DNA of 64,000 bases, from the NCBI GenBank assembly GCA_033557465.1, contig CM066037.1, positions 207,389,156-207,453,155 on the forward strand. The letters run 5' to 3'. Numbering within the stretch: the first letter of the stretch is position 1; every line of letters starts with the position of its first letter. Source of the stretch: Ichthyophis bannanicus (lineage: Eukaryota > Chordata > Amphibia > Gymnophiona > Ichthyophiidae). The translations under genes and the position numbers were made by a program. Below are positions 11,117-21,450 of the stretch, piece by piece. The notes under the pieces were generated by a model. The model was not told the DNA's origin, searched no databases, and saw only the letters and a list, made by a program, of their open reading frames with translations.

Positions 11117-12930
11117 CTATCTTCCACTTGACGGCATTAGATTGCCTTGTGGAAGGTTTCCTGGAAGCATAACGGACATCTTGCACTTCCTGAGTGAGGG
11201 GACGGCCAAAGCAGTTACAGCCTTCAGTAGCCAGGCTCTGAGGTGCAGACACTGGGGGTTTGGATGCCATACTTTCCCCTCCTCCTGCGACTGTATGTCT
11301 GGAGCTGACCCTATGTCCAGGGGTGGAACCTGGGACAGATGTTGAAGCAGAGGGTACCACACATGGTTTTGCCAGCGTTGGGCTATGAGGATCATGTTGC
11401 CTCTGTCCCTCAGGAGCTTTAATAGGGTCTTGGCAATCAAGGGAATGGGAGGAACGGCATATAGGACTTCCTTCCCCCAGTTGAGGTGGAAAGCATCCCT
11501 CACTTGGCAGCCCTGAGCCTGAATCCGTGAACAGAACCGGGTAGGTTTGCCATATGAAGGACTTGCAAAGAGGTCTACATCTTGACTTCCCCCAAGTTGC
11601 AATACTCTGGAGAGTTGGTCCATGTGTACAGACCAGTTCTGCGGAGGCAGAACACAACTGTGTGTGTCTGGCCAAGAGTCCTGATTGCCAGGGAGATAGC
11701 CTGGCAGGAGATGGATCTGCTGCTCTCTGGCAAATGCCCACAGTTGAAGATCTTCATAGCAAAGGGTCAGAGAGCCTGTTCCTCCTTCTTCCCTCACATA
11801 GACCATGGCTACATGATTGTCTGCGTGACGTAGTATTCTCATGGCCTGTAGAAGGGAATGGAATAGGTGAGGAGCCAGGCGAATTGTTCTGAGCTCCAAC
11901 AGATTGATGTGGAAATCAATCTTCTGACAATTCCAAGGTGGCTTGGGTGGAGGTGTCCAGTAGATGTGCACCCCACCCCATTTTGGAGACATTTTTGTTA
12001 ATGTGATCTGAGGGGGTGACCCCTCCAACAGGTGTGCTGACCGCCAACAGTCCAGGGACACGGTACCGTGGTCTGAGCTAACTATCAGATCTGTGAGACA
12101 GCATGTTGCTTGCATCCACTGGGAAGAGAGGGCCCACTGGGCTGGTCTCATGTGGAGACAAGCATAGGGGACCACATGCACCGTAGATGCCAGGTGACCC
12201 AGCAGCTGACGCATCTCTCGAGCTGAGAGGTGGGTCTTTCGTAGTGCTGAAGAAACCAGTTGCACAATGCAAGGACAGCGAGGCTGAGGCAGGTAGGTCT
12301 TTGGCAGTCTGGTAAATAGCATTGCTCCTAGGAGCTCCAGCGATTGTGTGGGAGTCAGAAAGGATTCCTGGAGATCTATGACAGAGCCTAGATATTGAAG
12401 TGCACGCATTGTGTAGGAGAGAGAGGCCTGGGCGTGTGTTTGTGACTCTGCCCGGATGAGGCAATCGTCCAAGTAAGGGCAGACAAAGATTCCCCTGGTA
12501 TGCAATACACACGCTGCCACAGCCATGCACTTTGTGACTACTCTGGGTGCTGAGGCAAGGCTGAAGGGAAATCTTTGTTTTGATAGTGCTGTCCCAGATG
12601 GTGTAACCAAAGGGACTTTCGGTGAGATTGTTGGCTGCGAAGATGGGTGTACGCATCCTTGTGATCTACAGAACAAAGTCAGTTCTGGCTGTGTAGGTCA
12701 GGAAGTACTGTTCATAGAGAAACCATTTTGAATGTCTGCTGGAACAGGAGCTTGTTCAGTTCTCAGAGATCTAATATGGGTCTGTGACTTCCTGTTTTTG
12801 TAGGTTTGAGGACATTTTGGGGGAAGAACCCACAACCCTGTTGAAGGTGAAGTACCTCTTCCATTGCTCCTGAGGTAATAGATGTTTTACCTCTGGATTC
12901 AGTTGGGGGGACCTTCGAGAACTGACTGTC
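11117..12930 (-). pseudogene. DIRS reverse transcriptase-RNase H, degraded (copy 1)
   Basis: The longest piece is a 519-codon frame at 11117-12676. It contains FSLASAPRVVTKCMAV, the catalytic CPYLDDCLIRA (about residue 68), REMRQLLGHLASTVHVVPYA, the RNase H region with HINLLELRTIRL and HADNHVAMVYV, and DVDLFASPSYGKPT. The upstream finger region continues in other frames to about 12930, so frameshifts separate it. The overall order matches copy 2, which shows fewer breaks. Confidence 0.85.
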
Positions 12931-13112
12931 CTTATTATGGTAGGAGGCGGCAGGCTATGTGAATGACGCCTGCACCCTCTTCTATGTTGGACAGAGTCCA
13001 GAGTTCTGATGTTATTTGCCTCCATCTGCGGATGAGGTGACCTAATCTTCCTGGGATTGGTGAAGGTTGTTTTCCCTGGAGGGCCTGGAAGGGCAGGTAC
13101 TCTATCACAGAG

Positions 13113-15256
13113 TCAAAGGCCCTGTGGGGGCTGAGGCTGCTGGGTCTGCTGAGGCAGAGTAGCTCTCGGCTTTCTCTGCTTAGTAGATTGTTGACCCTTT
13201 TTAACAGCTTGTACTGCAGGTTGTCCTTGCTGAGCATAGGACTGATAGTATCCTTTCTTTCTGGAGAGGAAGGGCTTTTCTAAGGCTCTCATCTTTGCAG
13301 GATCTACAATATTTGAAAGCCTTGCCAAGGTAGAATTGTCCTGCCAGTTCTTCCAAAAACGTTTTCACCAGTACAGGGGATGTTGGCCAGTTTATCCTGT
13401 ACCCAGTGTTACAGGTGAGAGGCTTGCAGCCAGCCAAGTTTCCTTGCCCCAAAACCAATGTCAGAGACTCTGCCTATGCATGACAAACAGTCAAAAGCTG
13501 CCCTGTTCACAACTTGTGAAATGTTCTGGCCATGCTTGACAGGTGCTACATAGTCGTGACCTATGGGATCTGGGAGATGTGGACTTACCAGTTGTAGATC
13601 TCCTGTGACCTCCGTCAGGAACATTCCCATGTACATGATATAGGAACCTGTCCTACCTGACAGCATGGATGTTTGGAGGACACAGCGACCAAAGGCATCT
13701 AATGTCTTACACTCCCTACCAGGAGGGTTGGTGGCATGTTGTTTGTAACGTTTAATTCTCCTCATAGCAGACTCCACCATGATGGAGTGATCAGGGAGGT
13801 GTCCTTTCTTCAAACCAGGGGAGGGAGGCACACGATACAGAATAGGCACCTGTGAGAATGTGGAGAGGTGGTAAGAGGAATCCTCCACATTCTCAAAAGA
13901 GGATTCCTTAAGATCTGATGTATTGGCAGGATGTCTGCCTCCTTTGAAGTTTGGTGATATTGTTCAATCTCTAGCTCCCGTGGCCTGTGCTCACATTGAG
14001 TTACTAATGAAATGGAGAGGCCCTTGACTACATGTGTGGAGGTCCAGGAAGGACATATCCTGAGGAGGGGACAATCTCCTCTTGGGAGAGGCAGGCTTGT
14101 CCTACAGAGGTACATCGTTACCCTCTGAGCTGTCAGAGTCATCAGACCCCTCAGGAGATTGGATGTATCTTCTCTACGGAGGCTCAGGTAACGTGTGGTA
14201 CTGGTATCGATTGGCGTCAGTATCTGGGTGACCCAGTACCGGGATGTGGATACCGGTACTCATCAGCACCAATGGTGCAGTTGCCGATGCCGGTCCTGCA
14301 ATTGCTGCTGGACTTTGCCGGGTCTGGGGTGCAACCAAGGTCTTTGATGCCGCAAGTAGAGCTGCCATACTGCGTTCGATGGCCACGATCCTCTGGTCTA
14401 TCAACACTGCCAATGTCTGAGTATGAGTACTGGCCAAAGCATAAGATCTGTCAAGGCCGAAACAAGCAATAGGGCGTTCACATACACAGCACCAATCCAT
14501 TGGAACCAACTCCCACATGAGTTGAGACTCATAAACAACCTAAGTGAATTTAGACGAAAGCTTAAAACACACTTGTTTCAAACCCACTACAACTTGAGCT
14601 AACTGCTAATCATGTATAGATTGTACTTTTTGGCAAGTAATTCTGTATAAATTGTATATATGGGACCCCCCCCCCACGCTATTGTAATCAAATGTATACC
14701 CAAATCTGTGTGCTCAAATCAAATGTATGTTGCACCCTACTGATTCTCCCGTGTTATGTAAATCATTGACCAATCAAAAATGTAAATCTGAAAGATCTCA
14801 ATGTGCTGTACAAAGCATTACGATTCTGTAGAGTAAACCGCTGCTGATCGTAGGAAGCAGCGGTATACAAATGTTTACTAAATAAATAAATTACTAAATA
14901 AATAAAGCCAGGACCCCAGAGCATAGCACCAGGTGGTCGGACCAGGTTGAGGCCTCCAGAACTTCATGGTGTCCCAAAGTGGCTTTGGAGGCCAGAGACT
15001 CCCACCGGGGCTGTTTGCCCGGAGCGTGCTCCTCAAGGGCAATGCCAGTCACAGTCCGATATTTGGAGGGGGATCTACCCTTTGAGGAACGGACACATTT
15101 GTGTTTGGTTACCTGCGAACCACGGGAGGAAGAGGAAGCCCTTGACAACATGGCTGCCACCGAGGCCACGTTGGAGGTAAAGAGGGTACCGAGCTTGGCT
15201 GCTCTGTTCTGCCAACCACTCTTGGATACCATCCCACAGGCCAAACATTCAGACAT
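13113..15256 (-). pseudogene. DIRS gag-like region, degraded and split by an L2 (copy 1)
   Basis: Pieces in several frames correspond to the copy 2 gag: CLACGMVSKSGWQNRAAKL with a Ser-rich run (14894-15256), MVESAMRRIKRYKQHATNPP and GRECKTLDAFGRCVLQTSML (13409-13888), and a basic, Gln-rich tail ending QQPQPPQGL at 13113. The tail motif is the same as in copy 2 (46746), so that is the true gag C-terminus. The L2 insertion at 14478-14905 splits the region. Confidence 0.75.
14478..14905 (+). mobile_element. L2-type LINE 3' end inserted in DIRS copy 1
   Basis: The frame from about 14500 reads NQLPHELRLINNLSEFRRKL followed by KTHLFQTHYNL and a stop, the usual C-terminus of L2-like reverse-transcriptase proteins. 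The 3' tail GCAGCGGTATACAAATG and the AAATAAATAAATTACTAAATAAATAAA repeat are typical of L2 ends. DIRS sequence resumes right after the tail. Confidence 0.75.
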
Positions 15257-15609
15257 GGATTGATCCGGGCATGAGCATTTGCAACACCAATCATGGTTGT
15301 CAGTGCCGGAGAAGGTACCGGCATATTAACAGCATATTTTCTGAACCCGAGGAGTGCATTTCCATGATGGAGGAGGGATTAGGGCCTAATGACAAACCGG
15401 GGGGAGACCTACAAAGGGGATTTTGCCTCTTTTGTTAAAAAGCTTTGTTTGTGTGAGGGAATCAGACCTTTTTGAAAAGAAAATTACAAGACCGGTGGTA
15501 CCAGTAAAGAAATACAGGCAGACACTGCCACAGGAGTGGCACTACAATAGCTGTTTTTCAGCAATGACAGGAACAATGACCTGCTGGCTCTGTGGAAAAC
15601 AACGAACTG

Positions 15610-15772
15610 GAGAGAGGCATTTCGGAAAGGCAAGATGGCAGCACACAGGCGCTGTGGGATGCTTCCAATAGCTTTCCTATTGGACACTGGGAAGCGTTCC
15701 CACGCAGGCTCCGTTGGTACCAATGATACCCACATGTGAGGACTACTTCCTGCTTGTTCCAGGAGATTACCT
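15610..15772 (-). repeat. DIRS copy 1 inverted terminal repeat (5' end)
   Basis: GGAGAGAGGCATTTCGGAAAGG through GCGCTGTGGGATGCTTCC and GTGAGGACTACTTCCTGC is parallel to 48808-48973 of copy 2. Homology ends at about 15772. Confidence 0.75.
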
Positions 15773-16099
15773 GTTCCCAGTGCCACCTGCATGCGTAGCT
15801 GTGTCTCTGGGCATGTGTGCAGTGACACCTATGTGCAGTGTGCCTGGCACCCTGAACACATCATTCCAGTCCCCTGTGGCGCCCTTGCATGACAATGCAT
15901 GACCATGCCACATTTGGATTGCCAATGATGGTGTCAATGGTAACCCCCCTAACCCCGTATGTGGTCTGGTGATCACATTTGTGTTGTCATGATCTACGCA
16001 CATCCTCGGACCCAAACCCACTGGCAAACATGATATCCTAACAATCATGGGTGCTGTGTCCATACATACATACATACATTGTGTGGGTGGCCCTATTCA
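15773..16099 (+). other. Harbinger interior, no recognisable gene
   Basis: Sequence between the DIRS 5' end and the CR1 fragment. A short open stretch continues to 15902 but shows no motif. TACATACATACA at 16067-16078 is a minor simple repeat. Confidence 0.3.
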
Positions 16100-16312
16100 C
16101 CTTGCCAGGGGCCACTACCATGACATTTGGGTTTCTACAAGGCCCAGGAAAGCAATGCTTGATCCACTACAAGCATTGTGTAATGTGTTTCTCTTGGGGA
16201 TACTGCTAGGTACGTATAACCTGGTTTGTCCACTGTTGCAAAGAGCATACTGGGCATGAAGGACGAGGGTGTGACCCAGTATGGGCTATCTTATGTTGTT
16301 ATGTTCCTATGA
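16100..16312 (+). mobile_element. CR1 LINE 3' untranslated end
   Basis: AATGCTTGATCCACTACAAG ... CTCTTGGGGATACTGCTAGG ... GACCCAGTATGGGCTATCTT, ending in TATGTTGTTATGTTCCTATG, matches the 3' end of the large CR1 at 27310-27466. Only the 3' tail is present, as expected for a 5'-truncated insertion. The left limit is approximate. Confidence 0.75.
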
Positions 16313-16844
16313 CCTGGGCCTTGTATGCTTACGGCAGGTGTGGTTGCCAACACCAGGGCTAGGGGCCATTGCACCTGAATAGGCTATTGCCACCTGTGCT
16401 CATGTCAGGGTTTCTGTCTGTGCTGTGCAACCACAACAGGTGCATGTATCCTTTCAACACCATCAGTAATGTTCATCTGCATCAAGGTTTGGGATTAGTA
16501 GAAAGTGGGCAGATGTGTGACCTGACTCAGCATACAGTTATGGGGACATGGCTCTGTTACAGGCCTTTGTAATCAGATCTCATAGCTCATGGGGGAGGGG
16601 TGCTGTTACACACATCCACATCTGCACCTAGCATACCATCTGGATACATCAAAGACGTGTGTGATGAGGTGATGACCTCACAGACTACATGAGATGTGCA
16701 ACCTACCTGCCATAACCTAACACAATATCTGAATGTCATACCCACCATTGCAATCAGGTCTCTGGCCCCCTGGGGGTTGGGTGTCCTAGCACACATCATC
16801 AGCTCCATACACCATAGCAACAGGGTGACTGACAGTACACCTTA
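16313..16844. other. Harbinger interior next to the satellite; degenerate repeat unit at the end
   Basis: No gene seen. From about 16740 (AGGTCTCTGGCCCCCTGGGG ... CAACAGGGTGACTGACAG) the sequence resembles a diverged unit of the 93-bp repeat that follows, so the array may have grown from sequence already here. Confidence 0.4.
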
Positions 16845-18390
16845 CGCAGGTCTCAGGACTCCTGGGGATAGGGAGAATGTATTGAACTGTTTAGGCACAC
16901 AGGACCATATCACCAGGGTGAGTGATAGCCCACTTTGATGGGCTCTCAGGGCTCCTGAGGATAGGGAGAATGTATTCAACTGTTTAGGCACACAGAACCA
17001 TATCACCAGGGTGAGTGATAGCCCACTTTGATGGGTTCTCAGGGCTCCTGGGGATAGGGAGAATGTATTCAACTGTTTAGGCACACAGAACCATATCACC
17101 AGGGTGCCTGACAGCCCACTTTGATGGGCTCTCAGGGCTCCTGGGGATAGGGAGAATGTATTGAACTGTTTAGGCACACAGGACCATATCACCAGGGTGA
17201 GTGATAGCCCACTTTGATAGGCTCTCAGGGCTCCTGGGGATAGGGAGAATGTATTCAACTGTTTAGGCACACAGAACCATATCACCAGGGTGAGTGATAG
17301 CCCACTCTGATGGGCTCTCAGGGCTCCTGGGGATAGGGAGAATGTATTCAACTGTTTAGGCACACAGAACCATATCACCAGGGTGAGTGATAGCCCACTT
17401 TGATGGGCTCTCAGGACTCCTGGGGATAGGGAGAATGTATTCAACTGTCTAGGCACACAGAACCATATCACCAGGGTGAGTGATAGCCCACTTTGATGGG
17501 CTCTCAGGACTCCTGGGGATAGGGAGAATGTATTCAACTGTTTAGGCACACAGAACCATATCACCAGGGTGAGTGATAGCCCACTTTGATGGGCTCTCAG
17601 GGCTCCTGGGGATAGGGAGAATGTATTCAACTGTTTAGGCACACAGAACCATATCACCAGGGTGAGTGAGAGCCCACTTTGATGGGCTCTCAGGACTCCT
17701 GGGGATAGGGAGAATGTATTCAACTGTCTAGGCACACAGAACCATATCACCAGGGTGGCTGACAGCCCACTTTGATGGGCTCTCAGGGCTCCTGGGGATA
17801 GGGAGAATGTATTCAACTGTTTAGCCACACAGAACCATATCACCAGGGTGAGTGATAGCCCACTTTGATGGGCTCTCAGGGCTCCTGGGGATAGGGAGAA
17901 TGTATTCAACTGTCTAGGCACACAGAACCATATCACCAGGGTGGCTGACAGCCCACTTTGATGGGCTCTCAGGGCTCCTGGGGATAGTGAGAATGTATTC
18001 AACTGTTTAGGCACACAGAACCATATCACCAGGGTGAGTGATAGCCCACTTTGATGGGCTCTCAGGACTCCTGGGGATAGTGAGAATGTATTCAACTGTT
18101 TAGGCACACAGAACCATATCACCAGGGTGAGTGATAGCCCACTTTGATGGGCTCTCAGGACTCCTGGGGATAGGGAGAATGTATTCAACTGTCTAGGCAC
18201 ACAGAACCATATCACCAGGGTGCCTGACAGCCCACTTTGATGGGCTCTCAGGGCTCCTGGGGATAGGGAGAATGTATTCAACTGTCTAGGCACACAGAAC
18301 CATATCACCAGGGTGAGTGATAGCCCACTTTGATGGGCTCTCAGGACTCCTGGGGGAAGGGTGGGTTGGAAAACAGCAACAGCAGCATAT
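16845..18390. repeat. 93-bp tandem repeat, about 16 units
   Basis: A unit of about 93 bases (CTCAGGGCTCCTGGGGATAG ... CAACTGTTTAGGCACACAG ... ACCATATCACCAGGGTGAGT) repeats head to tail about 16 times with a few percent divergence. Variants such as GGGCTCC/GGACTCC and TTTAGG/TCTAGG are shuffled among units, which suggests unequal exchange. Because 93 is a multiple of three, one minus-strand frame stays open for 517 codons with a 31-residue period. Diverged units flank both sides. I regard it as a satellite, not a proven protein gene. Confidence 0.9.
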
Positions 18391-18888
18391 TCCATACCAG
18401 CAGGGGTGCTGGGGACCCACGATTGTTGACTTTCTGGTCAAGTGGGGGTAGGGCAGATGTTTTAGACTGCTGGGCTACACACATGCATATCACCAATGGG
18501 ACTAACATACCATTTTGGGCACGTTTCACAGCCCCGGGGTGGGGCAGATGTTTTACCCTGCAACTGCAGACCCCATCATACGAGCAGGATGTTTAGAAAC
18601 CCTCCTTAGTCTGATCTATGGGCTACCTGTGTTACGGTGTGTTGTAGCATATCAACAGCAGCAGCTGCCATGACACCAGGATGGCATCAGGAACTCTGTG
18701 AACAGGTCCCGAGCCCCCTGGGTACAGGGCAAGCCACTCAGATGTGATATATAGACAATATGGCAAGTGGATTTACCTGATACACATCACTGAGATAGAC
18801 TACCTACACACATCAGCATGCACAGCTACAATCAACACTGGACATATATATGTGGATCTACTGACCTGTCACCATACACTTAGCTTAC
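18391..18888. other. Harbinger interior with degenerate repeat units
   Basis: GGGCAGATGTTTTAGACTGC and GGGGCAGATGTTTTACCCTG (about 18451-18560) look like distant relatives of the 93-bp unit. The stretch next to 18889 would be intron of the Myb-like gene on the minus strand. Confidence 0.35.
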
Positions 18889-19069
18889 GTGGGTAATCAG
18901 CCACATGATTGTAGCGCCAGGTTAGCCAGTCCCACGCCCTCCGGACCCTGATCTGGTCCTGACGCCTGGATGATCCAGGAAAAAGCTTGTGCTCCCTTAC
19001 AGCAATTAGCTGTGCCAGGCAGCGTAGCTCTCGTGCGGTGAAGGCAGGCTTCCTGGATCGGGTTGCCAT
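18889..19069 (-). CDS. Myb/SANT-like DNA-binding protein of Harbinger, first coding exon
   Basis: From ATG at 19069 (minus) the protein begins MATRSRKPAFTARELRCLAQ, then HKLFPGSSRRQDQIRVRRAW and DWLTWRYNHVADYP. It has the two tryptophans and basic spacing of a Myb/SANT-like DNA-binding domain as found in the Harbinger accessory protein. A splice donor (CCAC|GTAAGC) at 18888/18889 ends the exon; the next exon should lie to the left but I could not identify it, and the satellite occupies that side. An NRF1-like palindrome lies about 70 bases upstream. Since another Myb-like start exists at 10249, the composite may contain parts of two elements. Confidence 0.65.
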
Positions 19070-19116
19070 GTTCTACACTGTCACCAATGATGAATGCACG
19101 CACGACGCAACACGCG

Positions 19117-19148
19117 TGCATGCGCAGCACAACACCTGCGCATGCGCA
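19117..19148 (-). promoter_or_regulatory. NRF1-like palindromes upstream of the Myb-like exon
   Basis: TGCGCATGCGCA at 19137-19148 is a perfect NRF1-type palindrome, and GTGCATGCGCAG at 19117-19128 is a near match. The surrounding 19090-19185 is CpG-rich with CACGCA/CGCAACACA repeats. The position, 50-80 bases from the ATG, suits a TATA-less promoter. Confidence 0.5.
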
Positions 19149-19477
19149 ACACAACACGCACATGCATGCCCGCCGCGCGCATCTTTTTGCCGCACAGGGT
19201 ATGGTGTCGCCAACAATATTTATACAGATCTATGATGCAGACAGACATTGCACTGATGTGTCTGACATTTAAAAATACAATTAGATGTTTTCCTTGTTGT
19301 TTACACACTTGGGTCTCGAACCCACCACCACTGGTTCCTAGGGCACTGTTGGAACCGGTGTGCTATGCATTTTCATATAGCAATGACTGACAAAACAGTT
19401 ACACCAAGGAGTCCTGATAGCCCATCAACGTGGGCTGTCATTCACCCTTCTGATATGGGGCTGTGTGTGCCTATGGG

Positions 19478-20050
19478 GTATGTTCATTAATCCATCTTAA
19501 TGTGAATCCAGCAATGATATGCAGGATGCCATAAGGGGGGGGGGGAGAAGGGGGCCTTCTGGCCTAAACGTTTGACTCACGCAATAGGTTATGTACCGCA
19601 CATTATGACACGATGGAGGTATGTGTACCACATTACTGTGTGTTAATCATAGGCATGTGTGCTGGCATACAGACCTACTGGCAAAGGTGTAGCACATTGG
19701 TTGACAAATTACCTGATGGTACAGGGGTCATGGGTTCAATGCCACATTGCGGCTTTTGCATATGACTGCCTGAGACATGACCCTTTAATATCTGCAGTGC
19801 TTTGTGAGGCATTTGGGTTTTTTTAAATTCTGCTGCCAGCAAACACACCCTCCCATAATCTAAGGTGCCACATCATGCACCCTATGCGGCACTCCTGAGG
19901 ACACATAATAAGGTGCACTGTCCAACACGGCACCTTATAATGTTCCCTTTGAGGCACCTTATAGGATGCTTTGGAGGCACCTTCAGGCTACAGCACTGAG
20001 GGTGTTGTTGGTGGCAGCACCAATTTAAATTATAAAAGAAAACTCCTGAG
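19478..20050 (+). repeat. Diverged direct duplicate of the Harbinger left end
   Basis: The order GGGGTATGTTCATTAATCC, GCAGGATGCCATAAG, a tRNA-like module, then GGTGCACTGTCC...ACGGCACC and GGCACCTTATAGG blocks repeats the order seen from 1150 to about 1740, in the same orientation. It implies a nested or duplicated element whose right end may be the shared 23964 terminus. Confidence 0.6.
19686..19750 (+). repeat. tRNA-like SINE module, copy 3
   Basis: GGTGTAGCACATTGGTTGAC (A-box-like) and GGTCATGGGTTCAATGCC (B-box-like) match copies at 1379 and 1786. Confidence 0.5.
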
Positions 20051-20149
20051 ACAGCCCTATCACATAACCCCACTGTGGTATCAAACCCATGACCTCTGGC
20101 TCCACAGGCAGTGCAGGGTACACAAGGAGCAAGAGTCAAAGACCGTCAG

Positions 20150-20235
20150 GATGAATTCAAATTCTCTTTATTAAAAGACGTCCCCAACGCGTTTCGGCAA
20201 CAATTGCCTTCCTCAGGGGGTAAAAATCGGACCAA
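20150..20235 (-). mobile_element. Penelope-type repeat fragment carrying a hammerhead motif
   Basis: A short insertion whose minus strand reads CCCCCTGAGGAAGG ... GAAACGCGTTGGGGACGTC, followed by TTTTAATAAAGAGAATTTGA. Short sequences of this form are known from Penelope-like retroelements, in which they are type I hammerhead ribozymes. Limits are approximate and no coding part remains. Confidence 0.55.
20180..20220 (-). ncRNA. Minimal type I hammerhead ribozyme
   Basis: On the minus strand all core parts are in place: 5' stem I CCCC (20220-20217), CUGAGGA core (20216-20210), stem II GGCAA/UUGCC with a short loop (20208-20196), GAAA (20195-20192), a two-base-pair stem III (AC/GU in ACGCGU), cleavage triplet GUU, then GGGG pairing with the 5' CCCC. 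Every invariant core position I can check agrees. The very short stem III is the form known from Penelope-like elements; such motifs may need dimeric RNA for activity. Confidence 0.7.
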
Positions 20236-20504
20236 TGCTAAACTTCCTATTGTGTCATAGGAAATGGAAGATACCAAACAGGCATGTAAACCTGAGTCAA
20301 TCCTGCTCTCAGTTCAGGTCTTTATTTCTTCTTCTGTCTTTGATTAACGTTTGGACAGTAAGGTATGAATCTTTCAGCTCTGCAAAAGCTGCTCATCTGA
20401 TCTTGCCTCTCGCGCGGCCGCCTGTCTGTGTCGAGGAAATAGATGGAAAAGAAGAACTTAGTTGACTGCATGCTTTTGTCAATGTTTTGGGCATGTTTAT
20501 GTTA

Positions 20505-21450
20505 TCTGCACTAAAGGTTCTGTCTGTATTATCACATTTTTGTGGTGAGTAAAATGTGGGGACTGGGATGGTAGGAGCCCCAGCTGGAACTTGAACCTGT
20601 GACTTTCTGCTCCTGAAGGCACTGGCTGTGTATGCTGCACCACTGTCTTGGCACAGAAACAGTGCATTCTCTGGGGAGTCCATGGTTGTTCGTCAGACAG
20701 GGCCTGTCTATTGCAGTGCACGGCACCCATGTGAAGAGGGCTAGGCCATGGTGTGCTGTGGGCAGCAGACACTGCCCCCTTCACCACCGGTACCCCTCTG
20801 CCACCATGTTGACATGGCCTTATATTGGAGACAGCATCAAACCTGAATGATTTATGGCCCTCCAGGGCTGCATTTGGGGGAATGTGCTCTAGGTAATGTC
20901 CATGTTTCTGGTGTCTGTACTCTGTAGGGTAAAATATAGGCGTTAGAACCATGCTTATGTTCTCTGCAATAACAGTTTGTCTGTACTATCACGGTTTAGT
21001 AGTGGTTAAAATATGGGGATGGGATTGGCAGGAGCCCCAGCTGGGACTTGAACTGGTGACTTTCTGCTTTTGAAGGCACTAGCTGTGTGCGCTGCACCAC
21101 TGTCTAGGCACAGAAACAGTGCATTCCCTGGGGAGTCCATGGCTGCTCGTCAGACAGGGCCTGTCTATTGCAGTGCACGGCACCCACGTGAAGAGGGCTA
21201 GGCCATGGTGTGCTGTGGGCAGCAGACACTGCCCCCTCCACCACCGGTACCCGTCTGCCACCATGCTGTCATGCCGTTCTGCTGGTGGTGCTGGTGGTGC
21301 ACAGTCTCGGGCCATCCAGTGTGCGGGTAGGCGGCTGCCTATGGTGCGGGTTCTGGGGTAGGGGTGCCTGCATAGACATCCACGCTTCCCCCAGCACCTC
21401 CTGCCACTGCTCTGTGCCCTTGGAGGCCAATACTGGCAACAGTGCTGGCA
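20505..21450. repeat. Repeat block A: two head-to-tail units with antisense tRNA-like modules
   Basis: Units start with a GCA(A/C)TAAAGGTTCTGTCTG-like stretch. Each carries GGGACTTGAAC...GTGACTTTCTGCT (antisense of a B box, about 20577 and 21037), a CAGACAGGGCCTGTCTATTG palindrome and CCACCGGTACCC. The spacing of the modules is about 460 bases. The second unit runs on into CATCCAGTGTGCGGGTAGGC and CACGCTTCCCCCAGC. Confidence 0.7.

Larger units (their letters stand above)
10366..15772 (-). mobile_element. Decayed DIRS-type retrotransposon, copy 1
   Basis: On the minus strand the order is gag-like, reverse transcriptase-RNase H, tyrosine recombinase, matching the better-preserved copy at 42608-48973. 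The 5' inverted terminal repeat is recognisable at about 15610-15772 (ATGTGAGGACTACTTCCTGC ... TTGTTCCAGGAGAT). The other end is missing: homology stops inside the recombinase C-terminus at about 10366, so the 3' repeat and internal complementary region are lost. An L2 fragment is inserted at 14478-14905. All frames are broken. Confidence 0.85.

Noticed and set aside
10366..15772. LTR retrotransposon or endogenous retrovirus
   Set aside because: There are no direct long terminal repeats or integrase; the tyrosine recombinase and inverted ends show DIRS type.
16845..18390. CRISPR-like array
   Set aside because: The array is head-to-tail without unique spacers, in a vertebrate genome.
16842..18395. 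517-codon minus-strand frame reported as a protein gene
   Set aside because: It coincides with a 93-bp tandem repeat whose length keeps any open frame open; no start context, domain or splice evidence supports translation.
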